Notes: a model not told the origin generated them from the letters alone. Positions 35,036 to 44,587 are shown, counted from the stretch's first letter. The stretch is DNA of 62,002 nt from Anaerosalibacter massiliensis (GCA_000751555.1 CCEZ01000009.1:1-62002); one strand, 5' to 3'. A program made the numbers and translations.

Positions 35036-36136
35036 ATGGAAGATAATTCAGGGTTTCATAATCGCCATCTGAAAACTTTAACTATCCTCGCTATTGCAGC
35101 CATGCTTGTTTTTGGCATTTATAAGAAAGAGACAAAAGAAATTACTATTAGCATAGATGAAAACAAAATTATAGTGAAAACATTAAAGGGTACAGTAGGG
35201 GAGCTGCTTGAAAAAGAAGATATTAAAGTAGAAGAAGGAGGATACTTACATCCTAAATCTGATACTAAGTTAAAAGATGGAGATGAAATTATAATCAAAA
35301 ACCCAAAAACTTATAAAATTAAATTGGGGAAAAAGATTACTGAAATGCAATCTACAGAAAATATAGTAAAAGACATATTAAAAGATCTAGATATCAAATT
35401 AGGCAACAAAGATTATACTTATCCTGATTTAGATAAAAAGGTTGAGCCTAAAACTCAAATTGAAATAGTTCAGATTAGTGAAACAATTGATACAGTAAAA
35501 GATGACATACCTTTTGAAAATATTGTTGAAGATAATATTAAGTTAGAAAAAGGTAAATCAAATATTGTTCAAGAAGGAAAAAATGGAGTTAAGGAAACTA
35601 AGATTAAAAAAATCTTCAAAAATGGAGACTTAGTATCAGAAGATATAATTTCTGAAGAAGTAGTATCAGCTCCTGTAGCAAAGATAGTTGAAAAAGGTAC
35701 AAAAGAAATTCAAAAACCAAAGACTATACAAGTCGCTTCTAGAGGAGGGGGAACTCCTACTAGAAGAAATGCTGTTAAAGCACAAAACGTAAATAAAAAA
35801 GGCAATATGAGATATAAAAAAGCCTTTACTGTAGTAGCAACAGCTTATGACTTATCTTTTGCAAGCTGTGGAAAAAATCCAGGAGATCCAGGCTATGGGC
35901 TTACTGCATCAGGTACTCAAGTAAGACCCGGAGTAGTATCAGTAGACCCTAATGTTATTCCACTAGGAACCAAACTTTATATTGAATCTCTTGATAGTAC
36001 TAGCGATTATGGCTTTGCTGTAGCTGAAGATACAGGTGGTGCAATTAAAGGAAATAGAATTGACCTATTCTTCCCTAGTAGTACACAAGTTAGAAACTTT
36101 GGAAGAAGACCAGTAAAAGTCTATATTCTTGAATAA
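35036..36136 (+). CDS. DUF348-G5-3D domain cell-wall protein (YabE-like)
   Basis: 366 residues: an N-terminal membrane anchor (about 15-27), two DUF348 repeats (about 35-80 and 88-135), a G5 domain (about 145-225, ending APVAKIVEKGTK), and a C-terminal 3D domain (about 265-366). The 3D domain carries the TAYD start, LGTKLYI, AEDTGGAIKGNRIDLFF and the catalytic aspartates. The 3D fold is the lytic transglycosylase domain of Sps/Rpf-like resuscitation proteins. It corresponds to yabE, which lies beside tatD-rnmV in bacilli, though here it sits upstream of metG on the other strand. Confidence 0.9.
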   Translation: MEDNSGFHNRHLKTLTILAIAAMLVFGIYKKETKEITISIDENKIIVKTLKGTVGELLEKEDIKVEEGGYLHPKSDTKLKDGDEIIIKNPKTYKIKLGKKITEMQSTENIVKDILKDLDIKLGNKDYTYPDLDKKVEPKTQIEIVQISETIDTVKDDIPFENIVEDNIKLEKGKSNIVQEGKNGVKETKIKKIFKNGDLVSEDIISEEVVSAPVAKIVEKGTKEIQKPKTIQVASRGGGTPTRRNAVKAQNVNKKGNMRYKKAFTVVATAYDLSFASCGKNPGDPGYGLTASGTQVRPGVVSVDPNVIPLGTKLYIESLDSTSDYGFAVAEDTGGAIKGNRIDLFFPSSTQVRNFGRRPVKVYILE

Positions 36137-36148
36137 AAAAGGTTTGTT

Positions 36149-36187
36149 AAAATAGATTTGGCTCTTGCCAAGTCTATTTTTTTAAAA
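36149..36187. terminator. Bidirectional terminator between yabE-like and second spmB genes
   Basis: AAAATAGATTTGGC and GCCAAGTCTATTTT pair around TCTT, with T runs on both strands. Confidence 0.8.
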
Positions 36188-36700
36188 AAATATATTGCAT
36201 ATGAATATAGTTGCAAAAATTGATGCTATATAGGATATGAGAGCTGCCTTTAAGGTATGTCTATGGTCTTTTATACCTATGGAGCCAAAATATATAGCCA
36301 TAGTATAAAAAATTGTCTCAGAAGAACCTACCATAATTGAAGCCACTCTACCCTGATAAGAATCTGGTCCATAATCCTCTATTATGGATTTAACTGCAGC
36401 TAATGCTCCACTCCCTGATATAGGACGAAGAAGTAGAAGAGGAAAAACTTCCTCTGGAAACCCTATTAACTTCATAACAGGGTTAAATATATATATAATC
36501 ATGTCCATAGCTTGAGAACTTTTAAATATACCTATGGATACGAGAATTGCTATTAAATAAGGCATTATCTTTAAAGAAGTCTTTAATCCTTCCTTAGCTC
36601 CTTCTATAAAAGAATTATATATATCAATATTTTTTATATACCCATAAATAAGAATAATTAACACTAAAAATGGAATTAATGCTGACGAAAATATATCCAT
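36182..36700 (-). CDS. SpmB-like membrane protein (second copy)
   Basis: 172 residues; gate-domain protein with LLLLRPISGSGALAAVKSI and MVGSSETIFYTMAIYFGSIG, clearly homologous to SpmB at 18.9 kb but well diverged. The start is ATG 36700 with GAGAGG 7 nt upstream; an in-frame extension runs back into its partner gene. Almost no gap to its partner (1 bp), so the pair is cotranscribed. A role in spore core dehydration or a related transport step is likely. Confidence 0.88.
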   Translation of the reverse strand: MDIFSSALIPFLVLIILIYGYIKNIDIYNSFIEGAKEGLKTSLKIMPYLIAILVSIGIFKSSQAMDMIIYIFNPVMKLIGFPEEVFPLLLLRPISGSGALAAVKSIIEDYGPDSYQGRVASIMVGSSETIFYTMAIYFGSIGIKDHRHTLKAALISYIASIFATIFICNIFF

Positions 36701-36701
36701 A

Positions 36702-37277
36702 TCAATACCTCTCTTCAAGAAATTTTACAGCTAATATTCCTACTATGGTAGAAATAGATGTAGCAATGATACCTGGACCTACAATCTCAGAAGGATTTAC
36801 AGAACCATAATCATATCTAATTTTAAGTACAGTTAAAGGTACTAATTGAACAGATGACATATTTATTACTAAAAACATACACATAGCATTGGTAGCTCTT
36901 TTTTTATTCCTATTTAAACTATTCATTTCCTTCATTGCTTTCAGTCCAAAAGCTGTAGCACCATTTCCTACCCCAAACATATTGGCAATAAGATTCATAA
37001 TAATCCATCTTTCTGCTGGATGATCCTTGGGAATTTCAGGAAACAGGAATCTTATAATAGGTCTTAAACCAAGAGAAAGCTTTTTTAAAAGACCTGATTC
37101 TTCTGCTATATTCATTATTCCAAGCCAAAAAGACATAATTCCTATAATGCTTATGCAAAACATAACCCCTTCCTGTGCTTCTTGTAATATAACATTATTT
37201 ATTTCTACTAAAGTACCATTAAATATAGAATATATTATTCCTATGGAAATTAATAAAAACCATATAGTATTTAACAT
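36702..37277 (-). CDS. SpmA-like membrane protein (second copy)
   Basis: 191 residues with the SpmA gate block MNLIANMFGVGNGATAFGLKAM and several membrane helices. It differs from the copy at 19.5 kb through most of its length, indicating an old duplication. ATG is preceded by GAAGGAGAG. It is followed immediately by the SpmB-like gene. Confidence 0.88.
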   Translation of the reverse strand: MLNTIWFLLISIGIIYSIFNGTLVEINNVILQEAQEGVMFCISIIGIMSFWLGIMNIAEESGLLKKLSLGLRPIIRFLFPEIPKDHPAERWIIMNLIANMFGVGNGATAFGLKAMKEMNSLNRNKKRATNAMCMFLVINMSSVQLVPLTVLKIRYDYGSVNPSEIVGPGIIATSISTIVGILAVKFLEERY

Positions 37278-37331
37278 AGAAAAACTCTCCTTCCAATAAA
37301 ATATATGAAAGAAGAGTCTTTATAATAACTT

Positions 37332-39167
37332 TTATTTATACATATCTCCAAATGGAGTTGATACTTTTTCAATTCTACCCTGTGCTGCTAAACCTTCTAA
37401 TCTTTCTTTAAATCGATTCATGTCTAATACTTCACCAGTTTCTTTTTCTATCTCCGCTAATGTAGAAAGAATTTGTGAATCATTTATAGGAAGCTTATCT
37501 TTTATTAATCTGTAAAATTTATCTTCTCGTTCTTTGCTATAATTTAAAAGTTCATCAAAAGGATTTTCGGTATGAGGACTAGAAGTTTTTGAAGCTCTAA
37601 TTCTTACATATATGGTTCTTCCCATAGTTGCTGAAGATATAAATACATCTCCAGATTGTAAATAAGGTAACCTCCTTGCTTCTTCCTCTGTAATATCCGT
37701 TTCTTCTTTTATAGTCTGAATATCAGATGCCCTTACAGTTCTAAATATAAATTTAGTATTTAATTGGGCAGTAATAGTCTCTTCTAATAAAGTAGGTCTT
37801 TGAGTTGCTAGTATTAAAAATACCCCATATTTTCTACCTTCTTGAGATATTTCTTTAAGTATAGACTTTGAGGGAGAATCATAGCCTTTTGGTGCAAAGT
37901 TATGGGCTTCATCTGTAACTATTACAAATGGTGGAAAATACTCTGCTGTAGTATGCTTATATTCAGCATCTTTAAAATCCCTTCTCCTATGGTATAAATT
38001 ATTTAAAAGATAAGTACTAAATACTTGCAACATTCTAGTGCTACCTTGTATGACTATGAGCTTTCCCATCTTTAGTCCTTCTTCTATTTCATGTATATCA
38101 TTAGAAAATATCCCCTCATTTTCTAACCTCTTTAATCTCCAGAAAATTCCCCTTACTGAACTATAAGGACAGGTCTTATCATATGTTTCGTATAACTCTT
38201 TTCTCATTTTCCATCCATCTTTTTCTGCATCAGTTGTACTTTCTTCAATCCTTCTTCTTATTTTATCTGGAGAACCTTCTTCCTGAGCTTCTGAAAGCAT
38301 CTTTAATCTATCATGAAAACTTTGAAAAGAATCATTCTTTTTAAATAATATATCCACTACATTGTTCATAGCATCTGTTAAAGGACTTGAAGCATCTAAA
38401 AGATTTTTTAAATCCTTAGGATTTAACTCCTCAAATCTAACTCCAACATGATATCCCACTTGAAGGCATTTAAATCTCTCACTAAAATCCTCCACTTCAT
38501 CTTTAGGCATATAATCTTGGCTTTCAGAGAAATCCATTTCAAAATGTGGATCTAGGATTATAGTAGGTATATTTAGCTTCATAAGCTCTTCAAGTACTAC
38601 CCTGAGACCAAAAGATTTACCAGAACCAGACCCACCAAAAACACCAATATGGGGATATTGATGCATAGATCTTAAATTAAATATAAAAGGAATACCTTTT
38701 TGAGCTTTGAGCTTTCCATCTTCAAATAAATAAAGTAGATTTTTAAATTCTTCATCCATATCTTTTTCCATCTGATCTGTGTTTTTAATAGCACCAAGAA
38801 CTAATCCTTCTTCACTTGTAGATTTCACCATTAAATCTTTAACTTCACTAAATTTAGGTATTCTTATATCTGAACCTGTTTCTATTGGATATTGGGCTTC
38901 ATTTAAAAGTCTTACCTTAGCAATATATATAGTATCTTCATCTACATTATAACCTATAGCTTTTAAGGATTCTAATACAGATGCATCTACTAAATCTCCA
39001 TTTATATTCAAAGGTATGTATCTATTATAAGTTTTGGCTTCTACTACCTCTCCCATTAAATCGCCTTGATATTCATCCATTATGATTAAAAATTCATTTA
39101 TTCTAAAGTTTCTATCTTTTGAACCAATATATACCTCTTGCTGAGTTGTAACTCCTACAACTTTCAT
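37332..39167 (-). CDS. HerA-type DNA translocase/helicase ATPase
   Basis: 611 residues of the HerA/FtsK superfamily: an N-terminal HAS-barrel-like domain (about 1-105), Walker A GGSGSGKS (178-185), Walker B-type VIVTDEAHNFAPKG, and an arginine-rich sensor (LATQRPTLLEETITAQLN). A C-terminal winged segment follows (AAQGRIEKVSTPFGDM). HerA works with the NurA nuclease in DNA end processing in archaea and in several bacterial defence or repair settings. The gene follows nurA by 11 bp. Confidence 0.92.
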   Translation of the reverse strand: MKVVGVTTQQEVYIGSKDRNFRINEFLIIMDEYQGDLMGEVVEAKTYNRYIPLNINGDLVDASVLESLKAIGYNVDEDTIYIAKVRLLNEAQYPIETGSDIRIPKFSEVKDLMVKSTSEEGLVLGAIKNTDQMEKDMDEEFKNLLYLFEDGKLKAQKGIPFIFNLRSMHQYPHIGVFGGSGSGKSFGLRVVLEELMKLNIPTIILDPHFEMDFSESQDYMPKDEVEDFSERFKCLQVGYHVGVRFEELNPKDLKNLLDASSPLTDAMNNVVDILFKKNDSFQSFHDRLKMLSEAQEEGSPDKIRRRIEESTTDAEKDGWKMRKELYETYDKTCPYSSVRGIFWRLKRLENEGIFSNDIHEIEEGLKMGKLIVIQGSTRMLQVFSTYLLNNLYHRRRDFKDAEYKHTTAEYFPPFVIVTDEAHNFAPKGYDSPSKSILKEISQEGRKYGVFLILATQRPTLLEETITAQLNTKFIFRTVRASDIQTIKEETDITEEEARRLPYLQSGDVFISSATMGRTIYVRIRASKTSSPHTENPFDELLNYSKEREDKFYRLIKDKLPINDSQILSTLAEIEKETGEVLDMNRFKERLEGLAAQGRIEKVSTPFGDMYK

Positions 39168-39178
39168 ACAATCTCCCC

Positions 39179-40180
39179 CTAAAGTGTTCTCTTATCTCTT
39201 TCAGATATGAAAAACTTTTCAAATACTTGTCTATCTAAATAGTTTCCTAAAAGTCCTTCCACCATTTTATCAGATATTTTCACCTGGCTATCTACTATAT
39301 CCAACCATAGAGGTACTCCTCTACTACTAGAAGGTGTTAAGGAAAGGACTAGTCTTGCCATTTCATCTAAATATTCTCTTTGATTGTCCAATATATCCAT
39401 TCCAATAATATTAGGTGCTTCTGAACTCCTCATGAATATAGAAGTAAATCCTTCCTTAGATTTTTTAGCTACCTTGTCTTCTATTTTAATTATTTCACCA
39501 TATTTAAGCAAACCATAAAGTATTTCTCTATCATATAAAAATTCTTTAACATCCAATTGTTTTTCTTCTATTAGATTCTGGCCTATAATAGAAGTTTTTA
39601 TGTCTTTTATAACTCCTATAAGAACAATATTTCTCCTTTCACATTCTTGTCTAAGCTCTATCCATTTATCAAAACATTCTATATCATATCTTATTAGTGA
39701 ACCATCCATCATTATAGCATAGGGATTAAATTCTTTAACTGCTTCTAATGCTACTTCTACCTCTATACTGGAAAGTTTATAATCTCTAATAGCTTCCTCC
39801 TTATTTTCTTCTTCTTCAAATTTTTTAAGTAAATCTCTTTCTCCTTCTAAATAAAGTGGAGTATAATAATCTGCTTTAAAAATAGGACTTTCTTCATATA
39901 TGGTACTTTTAGCTAACCCTTGATAAATTTCTACATAATGGGGATAAGCTCCCCCAACTCTATTTCTAGAACCATCTACCCCTACAATACCTCCATTTTT
40001 ATAACATTTATTTAGTTCATCTTTACTAAGTTTTTCTATTTTTATTATCTTTCCTATATTTTCATCTATAAAATCTCTCAATTCATATTCATCCATGTTA
40101 AAAAAATCCTTATATTTCTCTAATAGTGTGGAATTTAGTTGTACTACTTTTTCTTTCAATTCCTTACTAATTTCATACAT
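39179..40180 (-). CDS. nurA: NurA domain nuclease
   Basis: 333 residues. RNase H-like nuclease with the first catalytic Asp in GGIVGVDGSRNRVGG (Asp69), the second in AIMMDGSLIRYD, and a C-terminal RGVPLWLDIVDSQVKIS. It forms a divergent pair with abrB and an operon with herA. HerA-NurA is a double-strand end-resection machine in archaea; in bacteria its role is less certain. Confidence 0.9.
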   Translation of the reverse strand: MYEISKELKEKVVQLNSTLLEKYKDFFNMDEYELRDFIDENIGKIIKIEKLSKDELNKCYKNGGIVGVDGSRNRVGGAYPHYVEIYQGLAKSTIYEESPIFKADYYTPLYLEGERDLLKKFEEEENKEEAIRDYKLSSIEVEVALEAVKEFNPYAIMMDGSLIRYDIECFDKWIELRQECERRNIVLIGVIKDIKTSIIGQNLIEEKQLDVKEFLYDREILYGLLKYGEIIKIEDKVAKKSKEGFTSIFMRSSEAPNIIGMDILDNQREYLDEMARLVLSLTPSSSRGVPLWLDIVDSQVKISDKMVEGLLGNYLDRQVFEKFFISERDKRTL

Positions 40181-40289
40181 AGTATCACCTCATTTCAAAG
40201 CTATATATTTAAGTATACCAAAGTATATGAAATAAATATAAACATTGTGTGATTTTTTTTGAAAAATATCAATTATTTCGGAAAAAAGG

Positions 40290-40318
40290 TTGACTTTATT
40301 TGGCATATATGGTACTAT
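40290..40318 (+). promoter_or_regulatory. Promoter of abrB
   Basis: TTGACT (40290-40295), exactly 17 nt, TACTAT (40313-40318), about 45 bp before the abrB ATG. Confidence 0.7.
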
Positions 40319-40362
40319 TTTAATTGTAGAAAAAAGTCGATTTACAATGGGAGGAATGAGCT

Positions 40363-40602
40363 ATGAAATCAACTGGTATTGTTAGAAAAGTAGATGAATT
40401 AGGCAGGGTGGTTATTCCAATTGAATTGAGAAGAACATTGGAAATTGCTGAAAAAGACGCACTAGAAATTTATGTTGACGGGGAACAAATTATACTTAAA
40501 AAATATGCACCAGCTTGTATATTTTGTGGACAAGCTAAAGATGTAACAGTATTTAAAAACAAGAATATTTGTCCTGCTTGCCTTGAAGAACTTAATAAGT
40601 AA
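40363..40602 (+). CDS. abrB: AbrB family transition-state regulator with C-terminal zinc ribbon
   Basis: 79 residues: swapped-hairpin DNA-binding domain (STGIVRKVDELGRVVIPIEL, 2-50), then a zinc-binding tail with CIFCG and CPAC pairs (about 52-75). AbrB represses post-exponential genes. Position between the yabA/rsmI group and metG copies B. subtilis order. It is alone on the plus strand, divergent from nurA. The Zn tail is usual in clostridial AbrB and absent in B. subtilis AbrB. Confidence 0.93.
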   Translation: MKSTGIVRKVDELGRVVIPIELRRTLEIAEKDALEIYVDGEQIILKKYAPACIFCGQAKDVTVFKNKNICPACLEELNK

Positions 40603-40606
40603 AATA

Positions 40607-40631
40607 TATCCCGCCTCTGTTAGGCGGGATA
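40607..40631. terminator. Terminator between abrB and rsmI
   Basis: TATCCCGCCT and AGGCGGGATA pair around a 5-nt loop, between convergent genes. Unusually GC-rich for this region. Confidence 0.75.
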
Positions 40632-40639
40632 ATTCATTT

Positions 40640-41467
40640 TTATATATTAATACTTTCTTTATACACTTGGTTCTTGGGTAGTCCTCTTTCTTTAGCCACC
40701 TTTTTCACTGCATCCTTTTTAGAAAAACCTTTTTCTATGTACATTTTTAAGTGATCTTTTATAGAAATTTTTTCAAAGGGATTTTCTTCATTTTTCTCTC
40801 CACCTTCAACTATTACAACAAATTCTCCCTTCTTTTGTTTTTTGAATTCTTCTATTCCATCTTCTACTGTACCTCTAAATGTTTCTTCATATACCTTTGT
40901 AAGTTCTCTAGATATAGAAATTTTTCTATTTCCTAAAACCTTTTTTACATCTGTTAACAAATCTATTAGTCTATAGGGAGATTCATACAATATAATAGTC
41001 CTTTCTTCATTTTTCAATCTTTCTAATTCTTTAATTCTATTTTTTCTATCAGATGGTAAAAAACCTTCAAATGCAAATTTCTCCGTTGAAAGTCCTGAAA
41101 TAACTAAAGCAGTAATAGATGCTGTAGCACCTGGAAGCACTACAACTTCTATATCCTCTTCAATAGATTCTTTAATAAGGTCTTCCCCTGGATCTGATAT
41201 ACCTGGCATTCCTGCATCTGAAACTAATGCTATATCTTCTCCTTTTTTAAGTTTTTCTAACAACACTCTACCCTTTTTTATGCTATTGTGTTCATGATAA
41301 CTTGTAAGAGGTTTTTTTATATTATAATGATTTAGTAATTTTATAGTCCGTCTTGTATCTTCTGCCGCTATTAAATCCACTTCTTCTAATACTCTTAAAG
41401 TTCTCAAGGTTATATCTTCCAAATTGCCAATAGGTGTTGGACAAATAAAAAGAGTACCCTTAAACAT
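40640..41467 (-). CDS. rsmI: 16S rRNA (cytidine1402-2'-O)-methyltransferase
   Basis: Methylates the ribose of C1402 in the ribosomal P site. Tetrapyrrole-methylase fold with the opening GTLFICPTPIGNLEDITLRT, AEDTRRT, LVSDAGMPGISDPG and VVLPGATASITALVISGL. 275 residues, complete. Its start overlaps the trmN6-like gene end by 8 bp, a coupled pair (yabB-yabC order). Confidence 0.95.
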   Translation of the reverse strand: MFKGTLFICPTPIGNLEDITLRTLRVLEEVDLIAAEDTRRTIKLLNHYNIKKPLTSYHEHNSIKKGRVLLEKLKKGEDIALVSDAGMPGISDPGEDLIKESIEEDIEVVVLPGATASITALVISGLSTEKFAFEGFLPSDRKNRIKELERLKNEERTIILYESPYRLIDLLTDVKKVLGNRKISISRELTKVYEETFRGTVEDGIEEFKKQKKGEFVVIVEGGEKNEENPFEKISIKDHLKMYIEKGFSKKDAVKKVAKERGLPKNQVYKESINI

Positions 41468-42212
41468 TTATATTCTCCTTATCTATTCCATAAATTTTAT
41501 AAATTTCATCAGTATAACTGCAATCTTCATTATATACATATAGAGGCTTTTTAAACTTAAGTTCTGGTTTTCCGCCTTTGCTACTCCTTAAAAGAAGCAA
41601 ATTTGGCTTTTCTCCAACCTTAGGATGCACGAATTGAATTTCCTTTGGTTCTAAATTATATTTTCTCAACAAACAAATAATATCCGCCATCCTATAAGGT
41701 CTATGGACTAAGAAAAAATCTCCTTTATTCTTAAGTAAAAAGCTAGAAGTTTTTATTATATCCTCTAATGTACAGGCAATTTCATGTCTAGAAATAGCAA
41801 AATTATTTTCTTTATTTATAACTCCCCCACCTATATTCATATAAGGTGGATTAGAAATAACTATATCAAATTTGTTTTTATCAAATACTTTAGATATTTC
41901 TTTTAAATCCGTGTTTAATATTTCTATCTTATCTTCTAACTTGTTTAAATGGACAGTTCTATTAGCCATATCTGCCATTTCACTTTGTATTTCTAAGCCA
42001 TATATTTTACTCGGCCTATATCTCGAGTACAAAAGTAAAGGTATAATCCCAGTACCTGTTCCTAAATCCACTACCTTATCTTTTCTTTTCACATAAGAAA
42101 AACCAGCTAAAAGTACAGCATCCATACCATAAGAAAATTTTTTCTTATTTTGAATTATCTTCAAATTACTTCCAGGTATAATATCTATTCTTTCATCTTT
42201 TTCTATTTCCAT
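41460..42212 (-). CDS. TrmN6/YabB-like SAM-dependent methyltransferase
   Basis: 250 residues. Rossmann methyltransferase with motif I DLGTGTGIIPLLL and the N6-adenine/amine catalytic NPPYMN. It is a close match in position and length to YabB, related to TrmN6, which makes m6A37 in tRNA-Val in E. coli; whether this one has the same target is unknown. It is coupled to rsmI. Confidence 0.88.
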   Translation of the reverse strand: MEIEKDERIDIIPGSNLKIIQNKKKFSYGMDAVLLAGFSYVKRKDKVVDLGTGTGIIPLLLYSRYRPSKIYGLEIQSEMADMANRTVHLNKLEDKIEILNTDLKEISKVFDKNKFDIVISNPPYMNIGGGVINKENNFAISRHEIACTLEDIIKTSSFLLKNKGDFFLVHRPYRMADIICLLRKYNLEPKEIQFVHPKVGEKPNLLLLRSSKGGKPELKFKKPLYVYNEDCSYTDEIYKIYGIDKENINV

Positions 42213-42296
42213 ATTCCCACCTCCAATAAGATATTAGGAACGGTTCTTTTTGTCTCATCTTTATTATCTAATATAGTATATGTCGACATCTATATT

Positions 42297-42326
42297 AAAA
42301 AAGACCCTATTCTAGGGTCTTTTTTT
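42297..42326 (-). terminator. Terminator of the ferredoxin gene
   Basis: AAAAAGACCCTA and TAGGGTCTTTTT form a 12-bp stem with a T run on the minus strand. Confidence 0.85.
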
Positions 42327-42338
42327 ATACTAAGTAAA

Positions 42339-42509
42339 TTAAGCTTGTTGTGGAGCGTCTACTGGACATACATTAGCACATGATCCACAGTCAATACATC
42401 TTTCTGGATCTATAACGTATTTATCATCTCCTGCACTGATAGCTTCAACAGGGCATTCTGCTGCACAAGCACCACAGCTAATACAAGAATCATTTATTTT
42501 ATAAGCCAT
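42339..42509 (-). CDS. 2[4Fe-4S] ferredoxin
   Basis: 56 residues from ATG 42509 (AAGGGGGTGAAC upstream): MAYKINDSCISCGACAAECP ... CIDCGSCANVCPVDAP. Two complete CxxCxxCxxxCP cluster motifs make a clostridial bacterial-type ferredoxin, the soluble electron carrier of anaerobes. Overlooked by length cutoffs. It is a separate unit with its own terminator between ricT and trmN6. Confidence 0.96.
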   Translation of the reverse strand: MAYKINDSCISCGACAAECPVEAISAGDDKYVIDPERCIDCGSCANVCPVDAPQQA

Positions 42510-42661
42510 CTAGTTCACCCCCTTAAGATATCTCTCCTAACTGATAATATTCTATCATTAATTTATGAATAATTAAAGACTTATTAATTATATTTAACTA
42601 TCTTTTTTATATTTTTCTCCAAGATTCCCTATAATACTATCTTTTTTATTAAAAATAAAAG

Positions 42662-43591
42662 CTATTCATCTGATTCCTCTAATTTATTCTCTTTTATTAT
42701 TTCTTTCATAGGGCAATTATTTTGACAGCTACCATTACAACTATTTTCTATATTTCGTTCCTTTAAACTTTCTAAATCCTCTTCTATTATTTGAATGTCA
42801 TCTATCCTATAGGTGAATATATCTTCTGTATCGTCTTCTAATTTTACTTTGACTTTAACTTTTTCTAAAAGTGTATATACTTCTACTATTGTTCCTTCAC
42901 CTAAAGGGGTTGACACTAATGCACCTACTTCTGGTAATCTTTCAAGAACCTCTTCATATACTTCATGTTCGTATTTTAAACAACACATGAGTCTACCACA
43001 AAGACCTGAAATCTTGGTTGGATTTAAAGACAATCCTTGTTCTTTAGCCATCTTAATTGAAACTGGATCAAAATCTCCTAGAAAAGTAGTACAACAGGTT
43101 GGATTCCCACAAGGTCCAAGACCTCCTATCATCTTGGCTTCATCTCGAACCCCAATTTGTCTAAGCTCTATTCTAGTTCTAAAAATAGCTGCCAAATCTT
43201 TGACAAGTTCTCTAAAATCAACTCTTCCATCAGCAGTAAAATAAAATATAACTTTATTGTTATCAAATGTATACTCTACATCTACTAACTTCATTTCAAG
43301 ATTATGCTCTTCTATTTTATCTATACATATAGAGAAAGCCTCTTCTGCTTTCTTTTCGTTTTCTCTATGAATTTGAAAATCTTCATCTGTAGCAATCCTA
43401 AGAACATCCTTTAAAGGTGGAACTATTTCATCTTCTGTTACTTCCTTAGGACCTACTACTACATGACCAAACTCTACTCCTCTTGCAGTTTCTACTATAA
43501 CGCAATTCCCTTTTTCTATATCCCATTCATCGGGATTAAAATAATAAATCTTTCCCGCTTTCTTAAACCTCACTCCTACAACTGTAACCAT
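42662..43591 (-). CDS. ricT: PSP1 domain protein RicT (YaaT)
   Basis: 309 residues. PSP1 domain with GLGPCGNPTCCTTF and ISGLCGRLMCCLKYEH. In B. subtilis RicT joins RicA and RicF in an Fe-S containing complex that aids RNase Y and sporulation phosphorelay signals. An extra C-terminal Cys cluster (CNGSCQNNCP) follows. It lies 3 bp after holB, as in bacilli (holB-yaaT). Confidence 0.94.
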   Translation of the reverse strand: MVTVVGVRFKKAGKIYYFNPDEWDIEKGNCVIVETARGVEFGHVVVGPKEVTEDEIVPPLKDVLRIATDEDFQIHRENEKKAEEAFSICIDKIEEHNLEMKLVDVEYTFDNNKVIFYFTADGRVDFRELVKDLAAIFRTRIELRQIGVRDEAKMIGGLGPCGNPTCCTTFLGDFDPVSIKMAKEQGLSLNPTKISGLCGRLMCCLKYEHEVYEEVLERLPEVGALVSTPLGEGTIVEVYTLLEKVKVKVKLEDDTEDIFTYRIDDIQIIEEDLESLKERNIENSCNGSCQNNCPMKEIIKENKLEESDE

Positions 43592-43594
43592 ATA

Positions 43595-44572
43595 TTATAC
43601 CTCCTGAATTTTAAGAAGCATTCCTTCAATTGAGAGTTGATAATTTACTCTTCTCTCTATATTTTGTCTTGTTCTGTCTACATATTTTATTATATCATTT
43701 ATTTTCTTCTTAGATAAAAAAACTTGATTGGATAATAAATCTAATTTGTCCTTATTTATAATCAAGTTATTGTTTCCTAGTTCCTTATATATATATATAT
43801 CTCTAAACCAATAGACAATGATATCTAAAAGCTCATCAATAAAATCTTTATTTTCATTAAAAAAGTCTATAGAAGCAAAAGCTCTTAGTTTGTCCCCTTG
43901 AAGAATAGTATTAATTATATTTATTAATTCGTTCCTTCTTTTAAAAAACTCTTCATTATTGGATAAGTCTATAGCCTTACCTATACTGCCTTTAGAGAAA
44001 GAAGAAATAAATTTGGCTTCTTCTTCATTTTTACAGTGTTTTTGTTGTAAAAATTCAGCTATTTTTTTTTCTTTCAAAGGAGTAAACTTTATAATCTCAC
44101 ATCTTGAAATAATTGTTGGTAGAAGTTTTGTAATGCTATCACTTATTAGAATTATATTTACATAGCTAGGAGGCTCTTCTAATGTCTTAAGAAGTTTATT
44201 CTGCAATCTAATATCTATTTTAAAACTATTGTCTACAATATATATCTTTCTTTTACTTTCAAGAGGTTTAGTAATCATGCTTTTCATCATATCTTCTATT
44301 TGATCATTTTTTATAATATTTCCATCTTCTTTAATTAAATAAAAATCCGGATGATTTCCTGAATCAAACTTAATACAAGAATTACATTTGTTACACGGCT
44401 CTAACCCTCCTCTTTCACAGAGGAGGGTTTTAGAAAATGCCATAGCTACCTTCCTTTTTCCAACTGCTTCTGGTCCTTGAAATAGATAGCTATGGCTTAT
44501 ACTACCCTTTTCTATAGAATTTTTAAGGTTTTGAATAACTTTTTCATGTCCTATTATATGATTAAATTCCAT
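43595..44572 (-). CDS. holB: DNA polymerase III subunit delta-prime
   Basis: 325 residues. Clamp-loader subunit: N-terminal GHEKVIQNLKNSI, P-loop-like GPEAVGKRKVA, zinc module with four Cys (CERGGLEPCNKCNSC), and the sensor LLKTLEEPPSYVNIILISD. Complete. A perfect hairpin inside the gene at 44402-44429 falls in the zinc-module codons. Confidence 0.94.
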   Translation of the reverse strand: MEFNHIIGHEKVIQNLKNSIEKGSISHSYLFQGPEAVGKRKVAMAFSKTLLCERGGLEPCNKCNSCIKFDSGNHPDFYLIKEDGNIIKNDQIEDMMKSMITKPLESKRKIYIVDNSFKIDIRLQNKLLKTLEEPPSYVNIILISDSITKLLPTIISRCEIIKFTPLKEKKIAEFLQQKHCKNEEEAKFISSFSKGSIGKAIDLSNNEEFFKRRNELINIINTILQGDKLRAFASIDFFNENKDFIDELLDIIVYWFRDIYIYKELGNNNLIINKDKLDLLSNQVFLSKKKINDIIKYVDRTRQNIERRVNYQLSIEGMLLKIQEV

Positions 44573-44587
44573 GAAATTCCCCCATTA

